From an uncultured Candidatus Peregrinibacteria bacterium (GTDB lineage: Bacteria > Patescibacteriota > JACMRA01), in contig CAKZLR010000043.1 of NCBI GenBank assembly GCA_937127165.1, positions 1-20,244 on the forward strand: DNA of 20,244 bases, written 5' to 3'. A model generated the notes under the pieces. That model was not told where the DNA came from. It searched no databases and saw only the letters and a program-made list of their open reading frames with translations. Within the stretch, counting starts at the first letter, position 1. Every line of letters begins with the position of its first letter. Below are positions 1-8,633 of the stretch, in pieces. A program made the translations under genes and the position numbers.

Positions 1-54
1 AATACATGTTTAGAATACATGTTTAGATAAAATTCAAAGTTAAAATTCAAAGTT
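1..54. repeat. Two consecutive 13-bp tandem duplications
   Basis: AATACATGTTTAG occurs twice in a row (1-13, 14-26). After a 2-base gap AAAATTCAAAGTT occurs twice in a row (29-41, 42-54). Both pairs are perfect. They look like recent local duplications in non-coding DNA and match the pattern seen elsewhere in this window. Confidence 0.9.
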
Positions 55-448
55 AATTCTTATTTAAGAGGATTACATTTTTGCCTTCCAAGATAAGAAG
101 ATAAGAAATGTAAAAATTCAATTTGGCTTATATTTAACCTTATTCAGCCTAGAGTTGTTTAATTTGTTGGTAATAAGTAGTAGCTATTTTAAAGAAAGTG
201 ATTCAACTTTTTTAGCAAACTTTTTACTTATTTATAGAATATCTTGGTGAGGATGAGGGGGTTGAGTAGTAGTAAAAATTGATTGTGGACTATTCTGTTT
301 TACCAGCCTGCAAGCCTACTGGTTAATATCTGTTGACGATAGAATATTTGTTGATAATAGCAGTATCCCAGTAACAATAAAAGTTGTAAGTCTTAAACTC
401 AGGTTACTCATTAATGAGGGTAATTGGATTTAACAAAGTGCATCAAAA
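1..448. other. Left-edge intergenic stretch without a supported gene
   Basis: No credible coding region is visible on either strand. The stretch opens with two adjacent perfect 13-bp tandem duplications (1-26 and 29-54) and has an 8-bp duplication at 91-106. A perfect 12-bp palindrome, CTCATTAATGAG, lies at 407-418, and a 5-bp inverted repeat ACCAG/CTGGT at 302-306 and 319-323. None of these is followed by a T-run on either strand, so I do not call a terminator here. The gene to the left of the window cannot be inferred. Confidence 0.6.
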
Positions 449-724
449 TCACCTTGTATGAGAGGGATAATAAGCCAAAATTTGAATTGGTTGCTTAAGA
501 GTTATTAGGTTATTTAAATCTTGTAAAGCCTGATATTGTGAGGTTTTTAACCTCTCTTCAAAATACAATTTTTGGGGATTTTTTGACGTTAAGATATTTG
601 ACCAACTCATCTTCCAAAAAGCACCCCACTCAAAAACTACAAAGTCCCCATTTTTTAAACCACGTACACAAGCAGGGAAAATTTGTCTAGGTGCCTTAGG
701 TTTTATAAAAAACCCAAAATTCAT
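449..724 (-). CDS. Doubtful small hypothetical protein, 91 aa
   Basis: This is an open frame of 91 codons, ATG to TGA, 36 nt downstream of the DAHP-synthase-like gene and on the same strand, so it could be cotranscribed. The protein has mixed composition with several Trp and Phe residues (FVVFEWGAFW around residues 28-37). I see no signal peptide or membrane span and recognise no family. No ribosome-binding sequence precedes the start, but that holds for all genes here and is not decisive. It may be a real small gene or a chance ORF. Confidence 0.35.
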   Translation of the reverse strand: MNFGFFIKPKAPRQIFPACVRGLKNGDFVVFEWGAFWKMSWSNILTSKNPQKLYFEERLKTSQYQALQDLNNLITLKQPIQILAYYPSHTR

Positions 725-760
725 CCGCTAAGCAAAACCGTGAATCAATACAAGTATTTT

Positions 761-1741
761 TCAAAACTTATCATTAATCTCTAGCTTTTGGGTTCTTCCC
801 CAAATTTCCCGAAATTCGGCAATTCTTTCCACTAATTCTTTTAATTCATCTACTGTTATATGCTGTTCTGTGTCACATTTGGCTGTGCCAACCTCAATCA
901 AAATACCATCATACAAAAATTCACTCTCATTAATTTTCATTTTCATTGCTTCAACGGTTTCGTCTACAATATCGTGCCTTTTCTTGGAGCCTAATGCATG
1001 GCTAGGATCAAAGAACAATTTTACATTTTTATCTTTATTTCTAAGTTTAGTTCGCTTAGCCGTTTGATGAATCGGTAGATTTCGGTATTCTCCTTTGCGA
1101 GGCAGGTCACAACCTCTTTGAATCAAAATAATTTCTGGAGCTAACTCAGCATAACTAACCAAACCGTCCCAAGTCTTTTCAAGACTAGTAATTCCCTCAA
1201 AATTTGGATCTTCTGCTAATTCGTACTCTTCCCCTAGCCATTTACCGTTTTTTAAACCTACAGTCCATTCATATTCAGAAGCAAAACCGGCCATCTGTCG
1301 AACATGCCATCCAAGCTGATCTACTGCCGGATTCCAAACCATAAAGGGTTTAAATTTGAATGATTTGGCAATACAAGCTAATTGGATAGTTGGTAACATA
1401 ATTTCCGTAGAACACACCAAACCAGTATCTCTGTAAATTTTTTCCGCCATGTCCACACTTGGCAAGGGCTTAAGGTCATTAACCGTACCACCAAGCCCAA
1501 AAATATCAAAATTCCGCATAATTACATCGAAATCAAAACCCATAAAACCTTGATTAGAGTTGTTTTTATCAAAGTTAGTACGGGATTTTAAGCCTACCGT
1601 ACGAGTGCCATAAATTGCTTTTTGACCGTTAATTTCTATATTAGCAATTTGGTAAATTTCTTGAATATTGTAATCATCTATCGAGTCTGGTCCAGCAAAA
1701 ATGCGAACAGGTTGAGTAAAATTGTTGTTGTTTGTTGTCAT
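761..1741 (-). CDS. DAHP synthase family protein (divergent 3-deoxy-7-phosphoheptulonate synthase-like), 326 aa
   Basis: Members of this TIM-barrel family condense phosphoenolpyruvate with erythrose 4-phosphate, the first step of the shikimate pathway; related enzymes use other aldoses. Family blocks appear in order: AGPDSIDD (16-23), matching GPCSIHD of AroG; a RTVGLKSRT region (47-55); VGLKNG (161-166), matching VGFKNG with the active-site Lys; LIQRG (206-210), matching LRGG; FFDPSHALG (243-251) with the metal-ligand His; and GILIEVG (279-285) with the metal-ligand Glu. Two departures stand out. The usual metal-ligand Cys is Asp19, and the GART phosphate-binding loop is not recognisable (VWNPAVD instead). 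Length is near that of type I enzymes. No other shikimate gene is in the window. The gene lies about 195 nt beyond the terminator behind rpoB, so it is probably transcribed separately, and it ends in TGA. The superfamily is confident; the substrate is not. Confidence 0.8.
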   Translation of the reverse strand: MTTNNNNFTQPVRIFAGPDSIDDYNIQEIYQIANIEINGQKAIYGTRTVGLKSRTNFDKNNSNQGFMGFDFDVIMRNFDIFGLGGTVNDLKPLPSVDMAEKIYRDTGLVCSTEIMLPTIQLACIAKSFKFKPFMVWNPAVDQLGWHVRQMAGFASEYEWTVGLKNGKWLGEEYELAEDPNFEGITSLEKTWDGLVSYAELAPEIILIQRGCDLPRKGEYRNLPIHQTAKRTKLRNKDKNVKLFFDPSHALGSKKRHDIVDETVEAMKMKINESEFLYDGILIEVGTAKCDTEQHITVDELKELVERIAEFREIWGRTQKLEINDKF

Positions 1742-1935
1742 AAGAAAAATATTTTAGTTAAAAAATAAAATGATATAAATTTCATCATTTTGAGATTTGC
1801 TTTTTCGAAGCTAACAACCGTAGTTTTTTAAAAATGTTTTTGGAGAGTAATAAAAGGATATAAACCAAAATTTTAGTATTAACTGGAATCGATATATTGG
1901 GTTAAAATATAAAACTTCATAAACATTGTACAAAC

Positions 1936-1960
1936 TAAAAAACTCGCCTTGTGGGCGAGT
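1936..1960 (-). terminator. Intrinsic terminator of the rpoB transcription unit
   Basis: On the minus strand the stem ACTCGCC / GGCGAGT (7 bp, 5-nt loop) is followed directly by six T residues. The stem occupies 1942-1948 and 1954-1960. The T-run lies only on the minus-strand exit side, so it acts on transcription coming from rpoB. It separates rpoB from the DAHP-synthase-like gene. Confidence 0.9.
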
Positions 1961-2077
1961 CGCTTTGAAGAATTTTATTAGAATATCAGCTACCCCGCCC
2001 TAGAAACTGGGAAAAAAGAAGTAGCTGAAAAACCAAACAAAATTCATATTTTACATCAAAAAACTTCAATTTGATTA
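1937..2077 (-). ncRNA. Candidate structured small RNA or rpoB 3' UTR element
   Basis: Between rpoB and its terminator the minus strand holds a run of inverted repeats: ATCAAA/TTTGAT (2055-2060 with 2070-2075), a perfect 8-bp pair TCAGCTAC/GTAGCTGA (1986-1993 with 2021-2028) enclosing a GC-rich core, and the terminator (1942-1960). A possible promoter precedes it: TTGACA at 2110-2105 and TATTAT at 2089-2084, with a short 15-bp spacer, giving a predicted start near 2077. This could be an independent RNA of about 140 nt, or simply a folded 3' end of the rpoB message. No known RNA family was recognised. Confidence 0.35.
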
Positions 2078-2133
2078 GGGGAAATAATATTTTTTTTAAA
2101 AATCTGTCAAATAATTTCCCTTAAATTCTGTTC

Positions 2134-2148
2134 GTTAGTGCAACTAAC
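2134..2148 (-). repeat. Perfect 6-bp hairpin just behind the rpoB stop
   Basis: GTTAGT and ACTAAC are separated by three bases and lie about 10 nt downstream of the rpoB stop codon. There is no T-run after it on either strand, so it is not an intrinsic terminator. It may protect the message's 3' end or be part of the structured zone that follows. Confidence 0.55.
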
Positions 2149-2158
2149 ACAAACACTG

Positions 2159-5100
2159 CTACTTTTCCAAAGTACCTTCGTCTGAATATAAGGCAATTTT
2201 TTCATCAATTTTCTTATCATCTTCTGACTCGTGAACCTCAGCATTGACTTTCAAACCTAAAGCTGTTAGTTCATTAGCGAGAACCACAAAAGAACCGGGT
2301 AGATTGGGACTAACTATTTGTTTACCCTTAACAATTGCCTCAAAAGCGGCATCTCTTCCTTTAATATCATCAGACTTAATGGTTAACATTTCTTGCAATG
2401 TATAAGCGGCACCATATGCTTCTAATGCCCAGACTTCCATTTCTCCAAATCTTTGACCGCCCCCATGACTTCTACCACCCAAAGGCTGTTGGGTAACTAA
2501 AGAATAATTACCTGTAGAGCGGGAATGTACCTTGTCATCTACAAGATGATGTAATTTGTTTAAATAAATATTACCGACAACTACTGGTCGATCATATTTA
2601 AGACCGGTTTGACCATCCCACAAATCCATTTTTCCGTCCTCTCTAAAACCAGCCTGTCTCAACTCTTCCTTAATTACTTCTTCAGAAATTTCGTTTAAAG
2701 GTTGTGTTAAAGCATACATTCCTTTAGTTTCACAGACTAGTCCTAGATGAGCTTCTAGTAATTGACCTAAATTCATACGACCAATTACTCCGAGAGGATT
2801 CAACACAACATCTACCGGTCTTCCATCTGCAGTGTATGGCATATCTTCAACTGGCAAGACAACTGATACAACTCCCTTATTACCATGTCTTCCGGCCATC
2901 TTATCTCCGGGTTTAATTTTACGGGTAGTGGCTAACCAAATATACACTCTCTGTAAAACATCACTTGGCAAGGGATCACCATTTTCCCTACTTAAAATAC
3001 GGACAAAAATAACTTTCCCGCTAAGACCATGTTCTAAATACAAAGAACTGTCTTTAACATCTCGAGAATACTCACCAAACAAAACTCTAATTAATTTGTC
3101 TTCGGGTGATAGATCCACTTCACCTTTTGGAGTGATTTTACCAACTAAAATATCTCCAGACTCTACAAAAGCGCCTATGTGAACTATTCCATTTTTATCT
3201 AATTTATTTAATTTTTCAGTAGCTACATTGGGTATATCTCTCGTAATTTCCTCATTCCCAAGGCTGGTTTCATGAACATCACAAACTAGTTCGTAAATAT
3301 GAGTAGAAGTAAATTTATCCTGTTGCACTAATCTTTCAGATAATACAATGGCATCTTCAAAATTATATCCTTTAAACGGCATGAAAGCTACTCTGACATT
3401 TTGACCGATAGCAAATTCACCTTGGTAAATCCCAAAACCTTCTACTAAAATATCACCTTCAGAAACTTCTTCTCCCTCAGTAACTACAACCCTTTGGTTA
3501 ATGGTCGAATGATTGTTGGAAGGTAGATATTTGAGAGTTCCAAAAGTTCTAACTTGCGATCCGTCTTTGGATTTTATTACTACTTTCGACCCATCAGCTT
3601 TAATAACTACCGCATCAAAAGGAGCTTTAATTAAATATCCACTATCTCTAGCAGCAATTTTCTCAAAACCTGTAGCTACGAAAGGTAATTCTGGCTTAAC
3701 CAAGGGAAGAGCCTGTCCTTGTTGATTAGTACCCATTAAAACACGAAAACCATCAGTCTGAGCAACAAAAGGAATCATGCACGTAGAAAGACTAAAAATC
3801 TGATTAGAAGAGACATCCATTAGATCAATTTCTTCAACTCTAGCCTGCACAGGATTACCTTGCTTTCTAGCCCCAACAGTTGTTACATGAAAATGACCAA
3901 GCTCATCCAAATCTTTGATATATTCAGCTATAACATAATTCATTTCTGCAGCAGCATCCAACCACACAACTTCATTAGATACATGTCTAGGGACTTTAAC
4001 TTCTAGTTTAGAATTAGCTTTACCAAGTTTTTTGAACAACTCTTCGTCTACTACATCACCTTTCTTAGCGATTTTTTTACCTTGTGCAATTACATCCTCC
4101 TGAAGAATACGACCAATCAAACTATGATCAGTAACACTAAGAGTATCTTTAATTTTCAAGTAAGGAGTTTCTATAAAACCCATTCTATTCACCCTAGCAT
4201 AAACTGCTAAGTGAGTGTTCAAACCAAAAGACTGACCTTCAGGTGTATTAACTGGACATAGACGGCCATAATGACTAGGATGTACATCGCGAATCTCAAA
4301 TCCTGCCCTCTCCTTGCTCAAACCACCGGGACCAGAAGCAGTTAAAAATTGTCTATCATCCATTTCTGCTAAAATGTTCGTTTGATCCATAAACTTAGCT
4401 AGTTGAGAGGTGTTAAAGAAATCTTCCACCATAGCCGCCAGCGGTCTCATATTTACCAATTGAGATGGAGTAAGGTTGTTATCTTCACTAGTAGTCATTT
4501 TGTCTTTAATATTACGAACAACCCTGGCCAAACCGGCTCTGAAAGTATTTCCAAGCCATTCTCCAACAGCTCTTACTCTTCGATTCTCTAGAGAATCTAA
4601 ACTGTCTGCTGGTTTCTCTTGAACTTTCATTCTTATTAGCTCTTTTACCACCTCTATAAATTCCTCCAAATTGAGCGTTTTTTTGTACTTAAAAGGCGGA
4701 GTTGGTTTAGAATTGTAGTTAAGTCTCTGATCAAACTTATATCTACCAACAAAACCAATATCATATTTTATAGGATCTTCAAAAAGAGATAATAAATACT
4801 TTTTCCCCTGTTCTAAAGAAACAATATCGCCGGGTCTAATCTTTCTATAAATACTGTTTACAGCCTCGTCTATACTGGTAACTGGGTCTTTAGCAAAAGT
4901 TGACTGAATGTAACTAACCGTCGGATCAGTATCTACATCAGCAAATTTTTCTATAATTTCTTGTTCAGAAACAAGCCCAAATAATCTAAATAGCTGGGTC
5001 ACAGGAAATTTTTTCTTACGATCAATTTTCATGTAGATAGCGTTATCTTTATGAATTTCCATATCCACCCATGCCCCTCTAGACGGAATAATTTTAGCAT

Positions 5101-5560
5101 TATATATCAACTGACCCTTTTCAGAATCCACTCCAAATATAACTCCAGGAGATTTCACCAACTGACCAACAATAATCTTTTGAGTTCCGTTTATGATAAA
5201 ACTACCCCTATCAGTAATCTGAGGAATTTTACCTACAAAAACTTTCTGAATTTTTTTCTCTTTTGTAGCCAAATTTTCTACCCCAACATCAATATAAAGA
5301 AAATTTCCATATGTTGCTCCAGATAATAAGGCCTCGTATTCATTGATTTTATCAGGTTCCAAAAAATAATCAGGGCCTAAAGTAACCCTCCAACGAAAAC
5401 CTAAGTTGTCTTCTATAGGACTAAACTCAGTTAAAATCTCCTTTAAATCTTCTTGCCAAAATTTTTTAAATGAATCTATTTGAAATTGATTGATGTTTGG
5501 AACAGGAAACTGATTTTGTCTAATTCCAAATGAATGTCTGGTAATTGTTTTAACTGACAT
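2159..5560 (-). CDS. rpoB: DNA-directed RNA polymerase subunit beta, 1133 aa
   Basis: RpoB forms the beta half of the core polymerase and lines the active centre. The sequence is colinear with the family: N-terminal lobe (about 1-290), the ENRRVRAVGEWLGN block (325-338), the rifampicin-pocket region around FMDQTN (390-395) and SGPGGLSKERAGFEIRDVHP (409-428), CPVNTPEGQSFGLN (435-448), the active-site block GDKMAGRHGNKGVVS, and the C-terminal QQPLGGRS...GGGQRFGEMEVWALEAYGAA clamp segment. It is shorter than the 1342-residue E. coli protein, as expected without the large lineage-specific insertions. Residues lining the rifampicin pocket are unusual (K389, D402, F405, T407). It starts at ATG with no Shine-Dalgarno sequence and ends in TAG. 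It lies 99 nt behind the membrane-protein gene. rpoC does not follow; hairpins and a terminator do. Confidence 0.98.
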   Translation of the reverse strand: MSVKTITRHSFGIRQNQFPVPNINQFQIDSFKKFWQEDLKEILTEFSPIEDNLGFRWRVTLGPDYFLEPDKINEYEALLSGATYGNFLYIDVGVENLATKEKKIQKVFVGKIPQITDRGSFIINGTQKIIVGQLVKSPGVIFGVDSEKGQLIYNAKIIPSRGAWVDMEIHKDNAIYMKIDRKKKFPVTQLFRLFGLVSEQEIIEKFADVDTDPTVSYIQSTFAKDPVTSIDEAVNSIYRKIRPGDIVSLEQGKKYLLSLFEDPIKYDIGFVGRYKFDQRLNYNSKPTPPFKYKKTLNLEEFIEVVKELIRMKVQEKPADSLDSLENRRVRAVGEWLGNTFRAGLARVVRNIKDKMTTSEDNNLTPSQLVNMRPLAAMVEDFFNTSQLAKFMDQTNILAEMDDRQFLTASGPGGLSKERAGFEIRDVHPSHYGRLCPVNTPEGQSFGLNTHLAVYARVNRMGFIETPYLKIKDTLSVTDHSLIGRILQEDVIAQGKKIAKKGDVVDEELFKKLGKANSKLEVKVPRHVSNEVVWLDAAAEMNYVIAEYIKDLDELGHFHVTTVGARKQGNPVQARVEEIDLMDVSSNQIFSLSTCMIPFVAQTDGFRVLMGTNQQGQALPLVKPELPFVATGFEKIAARDSGYLIKAPFDAVVIKADGSKVVIKSKDGSQVRTFGTLKYLPSNNHSTINQRVVVTEGEEVSEGDILVEGFGIYQGEFAIGQNVRVAFMPFKGYNFEDAIVLSERLVQQDKFTSTHIYELVCDVHETSLGNEEITRDIPNVATEKLNKLDKNGIVHIGAFVESGDILVGKITPKGEVDLSPEDKLIRVLFGEYSRDVKDSSLYLEHGLSGKVIFVRILSRENGDPLPSDVLQRVYIWLATTRKIKPGDKMAGRHGNKGVVSVVLPVEDMPYTADGRPVDVVLNPLGVIGRMNLGQLLEAHLGLVCETKGMYALTQPLNEISEEVIKEELRQAGFREDGKMDLWDGQTGLKYDRPVVVGNIYLNKLHHLVDDKVHSRSTGNYSLVTQQPLGGRSHGGGQRFGEMEVWALEAYGAAYTLQEMLTIKSDDIKGRDAAFEAIVKGKQIVSPNLPGSFVVLANELTALGLKVNAEVHESEDDKKIDEKIALYSDEGTLEK

Positions 5561-5659
5561 ATACTACAAACCCTGATCTAGGTCAAACTTTTTATTTCTT
5601 GTCAAGCTTTGAAGGCTTAAAACATTTTGATAAATTAAAAAAAATTAAAAAATGATATA

Positions 5660-7357
5660 TTAGATTGTGACTACTTCAGCCTCAACTTTCTCTATGTCTA
5701 TACGAGCATAGTCAATTTTTCTAAGCAAAAACCAAACAAGTAAAGTAAATATCTTAATCAAAAATTTCAAAAATAAATTGGCTATAAAAGAAGCAAACAA
5801 AACAAAAACGGCAAAAAATCCAGGTATTATATAAGTTCTTGGAACTAAAGTGATACTAACCTCCGTAAAAGGTTGAATAACTTTGCCAAGAAGATTATTA
5901 TCACCAGATTCAAATCTATTTACTTTGTAAATATATGTTTCTCTAACCACATTTTTAAATTTCTCGCTAGTGAGTACATCGTCCAGACTATAACCTAAAG
6001 ACGCGAATACTATTTTGTTTACCTCCTCAGCTCTATTCCTAACTAATTCCTTTTCCTGTAAAGCGGCCTTATCTGATGGTAAAAATTTGAGATCACTTTT
6101 TTCTCTATCAGATAAAATTGTTTCAGTTGAAAAGACTTCATAGTTCAAAACTATAAAGCTAAGCAGGTTAATATTAGAATCCGGGTCCACTGGTTGCCAA
6201 ACCCCTCTTCGCACTAACTCATCAGCATTTTCAAATCTAGTTGCACCGGTGAGCATAAACCGGTTTAGACCGGGAAACTCTTTTCCTATGATTAAATTAT
6301 CAACTATAAAATCATTTTTGAAAACTTCTTTTCTTAGAAAATTACCTGTACCATGAGCAACAATGCTATTAAACATACCAATAGCCAGCACTAAACTAAC
6401 AGCGGTGCTTAACATTCTAGTAGAATCGGAAGTAATATGGTTTATAGAAAACAGTCTACTACTAAGTTGAGTTTTTTCTACATCTAAATAACTCATATAA
6501 ATCAAAAATATTATCAAAGCGACAGAAACTATAGTGGGAATAGAAAATCCAGCTCCTATCCCCATAATCGTATGAACGATTAAAAATACTATTCCTTGAA
6601 AAGCTATTCCTAGCCAAACATAACTTTTATCTGCAACTATAATATAAAAAATATTGGTAAAAACAATAAATAAAATCTGAACTAAAAGAACTATCAGTAA
6701 ATTGACAGAAAATAACCTAAAACTCAAGAAACTCAAAATAGTAAATAAAAAACTACTGATTATCATCATCGTCATAGATTTTCTGAAAACTCTTTGAACA
6801 CCAGCAATAACTGCACTATCTTTATTAAAGATAGAACTAAGAGAGTTGAGATTCTGGTGACGATCCTTTGAATCGTCCTTGTATGCTTTTTCTGTAGTTG
6901 TAAGAAGTTTAATGAACTCAGTTTGGTTTGGATTTTCTTGATTGATATGCTCCTTTTTTTCAACTTTTTGTTGTTCTTGCTGTTTTCTTAAAAATCTAGG
7001 GAAGAATACAGAATCCTCTTTCTCTGGTTGGTTAAAACTATCAACACTAGTAGATAAATTTACGGAGTACTTTGAAATATCCTCATTCGTAGATATCGCA
7101 GAATGTAGTTTTTCTGTTGGTAAATAACCCTGAGCAGTATTTACTGAACTAATGTGACTATCAGAAGTGTGTATTTTACCAGTTGGTATGGTAAAAGTAG
7201 ATTCTTCAAAAGAACTCTTACCTTCCTCTGTCATTTTTTTTGTATATTCAGAAGCAAATTCAATAAAACTTTTTGTTTTTTTCTTTTTAGATTCACCAAT
7301 TCTAATATAATTAACTTTAGGAACCGATGTTTTATGTTGATTTTTGTCTTTAGACAT
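5660..7357 (-). CDS. Unknown multi-pass membrane protein, 565 aa, between rpsA-like gene and rpoB
   Basis: I do not recognise the family. Residues 1-190 are hydrophilic and rich in Lys, Ser and Thr with a KKKKTK patch (24-29), so probably disordered and cytoplasmic. Five hydrophobic spans follow (about 195-216, 217-241, 246-268, 272-291, 316-335). Then comes a soluble segment of about 170 residues (336-508) with charged and aromatic character, then one long or two short spans (about 509-546) and a charged tail. There is no N-terminal signal peptide. The soluble segment would sit outside if the N-terminus is inside and five spans are correct. The gene is co-directional with the S1-like gene (87 nt upstream) and rpoB (99 nt downstream), so cotranscription is possible. 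It starts at ATG without a Shine-Dalgarno sequence and ends in TAA. Its place between two core genes suggests a conserved job, but nothing shows which. Confidence 0.85.
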   Translation of the reverse strand: MSKDKNQHKTSVPKVNYIRIGESKKKKTKSFIEFASEYTKKMTEEGKSSFEESTFTIPTGKIHTSDSHISSVNTAQGYLPTEKLHSAISTNEDISKYSVNLSTSVDSFNQPEKEDSVFFPRFLRKQQEQQKVEKKEHINQENPNQTEFIKLLTTTEKAYKDDSKDRHQNLNSLSSIFNKDSAVIAGVQRVFRKSMTMMIISSFLFTILSFLSFRLFSVNLLIVLLVQILFIVFTNIFYIIVADKSYVWLGIAFQGIVFLIVHTIMGIGAGFSIPTIVSVALIIFLIYMSYLDVEKTQLSSRLFSINHITSDSTRMLSTAVSLVLAIGMFNSIVAHGTGNFLRKEVFKNDFIVDNLIIGKEFPGLNRFMLTGATRFENADELVRRGVWQPVDPDSNINLLSFIVLNYEVFSTETILSDREKSDLKFLPSDKAALQEKELVRNRAEEVNKIVFASLGYSLDDVLTSEKFKNVVRETYIYKVNRFESGDNNLLGKVIQPFTEVSITLVPRTYIIPGFFAVFVLFASFIANLFLKFLIKIFTLLVWFLLRKIDYARIDIEKVEAEVVTI

Positions 7358-7444
7358 ATTATATATTAGTTTTTAATTTTACCCATCAGTAGACTCCTAT
7401 GCACAACCAAAACAATCATTAGAAATAAAAATTTCCCAGAAATT

Positions 7445-8626
7445 TCAAGTATTCTCTTTTGCTTCTAAAGAAGGTTTCCTGAAATCTAAAACTTTTGACT
7501 CAGTGTTTTGCTGTAATTTTTGAGCTTCTTGTATATCTAGCAAAGTAAGATATAGCTTTTCATCCTCACTCACTTCGAGAATAGTAAACTCCATCTCTTG
7601 ACCTACTTTCATTATATCATGAATCGCGGCTGGACTAGGCAAAGGTTCTTTACTCATTTGAGTAATATGACACAAACCTTGGATATCTTGATCATTCACA
7701 ATGATAGCTCCATAATTTACTATTTTAGCTACTTTGCCTACAAATCTACCTCCGGGCTTAGCTGTTTTTGCAAAGTCTATCCAAGGATTTGGTAGAGTTT
7801 GTTTAATAGACAGATTAAATCTACCATTACTTTCTATCTCTATAATTTTAGCCTTAACCTTGCTACCCACTTTATACTCTTTTGAAGGATCCTCTACTTT
7901 TTTCCAAGCTAATTCGGATATGTGGATTAAACCTTCTAAATGTTCATCAAATCTAATAAAGATGCCAAAATCTGCTACACCAACGATAATTCCATCAACA
8001 ATTTGGCCAACTTTATACTCGTTTATTTTAGACTGAGCGATTTCATCGGAAACTGCCTTTTCAGATAAAATCACTGTTTCGTTATCTGGATTAATGTTGA
8101 TAATCTTTAAAAAGAAAGTTTGACCAATATATTTTCTCATTTGGTTAATGAGACTAGTTTCTTCAGTACTGCCAACTTGCTTTATAGCATGAGCAGGAGA
8201 AAGTAAAGAAGCAGGTAAAAAACCATCTACTCCATGAACTCTAACTAGAAATCCTCCCCTATTAGCATCTTTAATTTTACCTTCTACTGTTTTTTGTTGC
8301 TCATAAATCTCTTTAATTTCAGCCCAAATTTTGTCCTTACCAATAGCCCTAAAACTAAGCTCTATCATTCCTCTTTCGTTATCGAGATCAAGGACCACAG
8401 CCTCTACAACTTCGCCTATTTTGAGGTGAGATAAATATTCTTCATTATAGAGTTCTTTGCCTCGAACAATTCCAAGACCCACATTTTCTATGTCTAAAAT
8501 TGCTTCGTTTTTAGCTAAGAATATTATTTTCCCAGAAACTTTTTGACCTATTTCCAGTTCGCTTATACTAGAAACTTTATTAATCAAATCGCTCATTGTT
8601 GGCTGACTCATAATTATTTCAGACAT
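7445..8626 (-). CDS. rpsA: S1 RNA-binding repeat protein (ribosomal protein S1-like), 393 aa
   Basis: S1 binds single-stranded mRNA at the 30S platform and helps place messages, which matters most when leaders lack a Shine-Dalgarno sequence, as here. Four OB-fold S1 repeats are visible: about 26-94, 112-191, 205-276 and 291-364. The third is closest to consensus (VGQIVDGIIVGVADFGIFIR, EGLIHISELAW, YKVGSKVKAKIIEI). The fourth has GAIIVNDQDIQGLCHITQM. E. coli S1 has six repeats; four-repeat forms are common elsewhere. Start choice: the first ATG gives MSEIIMSQPTMSDL; later in-frame ATGs at residues 6 and 11 are possible. AGTAGG lies just upstream but is weak. It ends in TGA. It is divergent from the pseudouridine synthase gene and heads the membrane-protein/rpoB series. 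Confidence 0.9.
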   Translation of the reverse strand: MSEIIMSQPTMSDLINKVSSISELEIGQKVSGKIIFLAKNEAILDIENVGLGIVRGKELYNEEYLSHLKIGEVVEAVVLDLDNERGMIELSFRAIGKDKIWAEIKEIYEQQKTVEGKIKDANRGGFLVRVHGVDGFLPASLLSPAHAIKQVGSTEETSLINQMRKYIGQTFFLKIININPDNETVILSEKAVSDEIAQSKINEYKVGQIVDGIIVGVADFGIFIRFDEHLEGLIHISELAWKKVEDPSKEYKVGSKVKAKIIEIESNGRFNLSIKQTLPNPWIDFAKTAKPGGRFVGKVAKIVNYGAIIVNDQDIQGLCHITQMSKEPLPSPAAIHDIMKVGQEMEFTILEVSEDEKLYLTLLDIQEAQKLQQNTESKVLDFRKPSLEAKENT

Positions 8627-8633
8627 AGCCTAC

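Noticed and set aside
302..323. ACCAG/CTGGT hairpin as a terminator for the minus-strand genes
   Set aside because: The stem is only 5 bp with a 12-nt loop and there is no T-run on either exit side.
1993..2012. T-box-like AGGGCGGGGTAGC on the minus strand upstream of the DAHP-synthase-like gene
   Set aside because: A T-box antiterminator needs AGGGTGGNACCRCG; the ACC part is missing, and the terminator lies almost 200 nt from the gene, so tRNA-sensing attenuation is not supported.
5555..5587. TTGACC-17-TATATG as rpoB promoter
   Set aside because: The -10 would overlap the rpoB start codon and put the transcription start inside the gene. A TTGACA at 5605-5600 (minus) is a better -35, but its -10 is poor, so no promoter is called.
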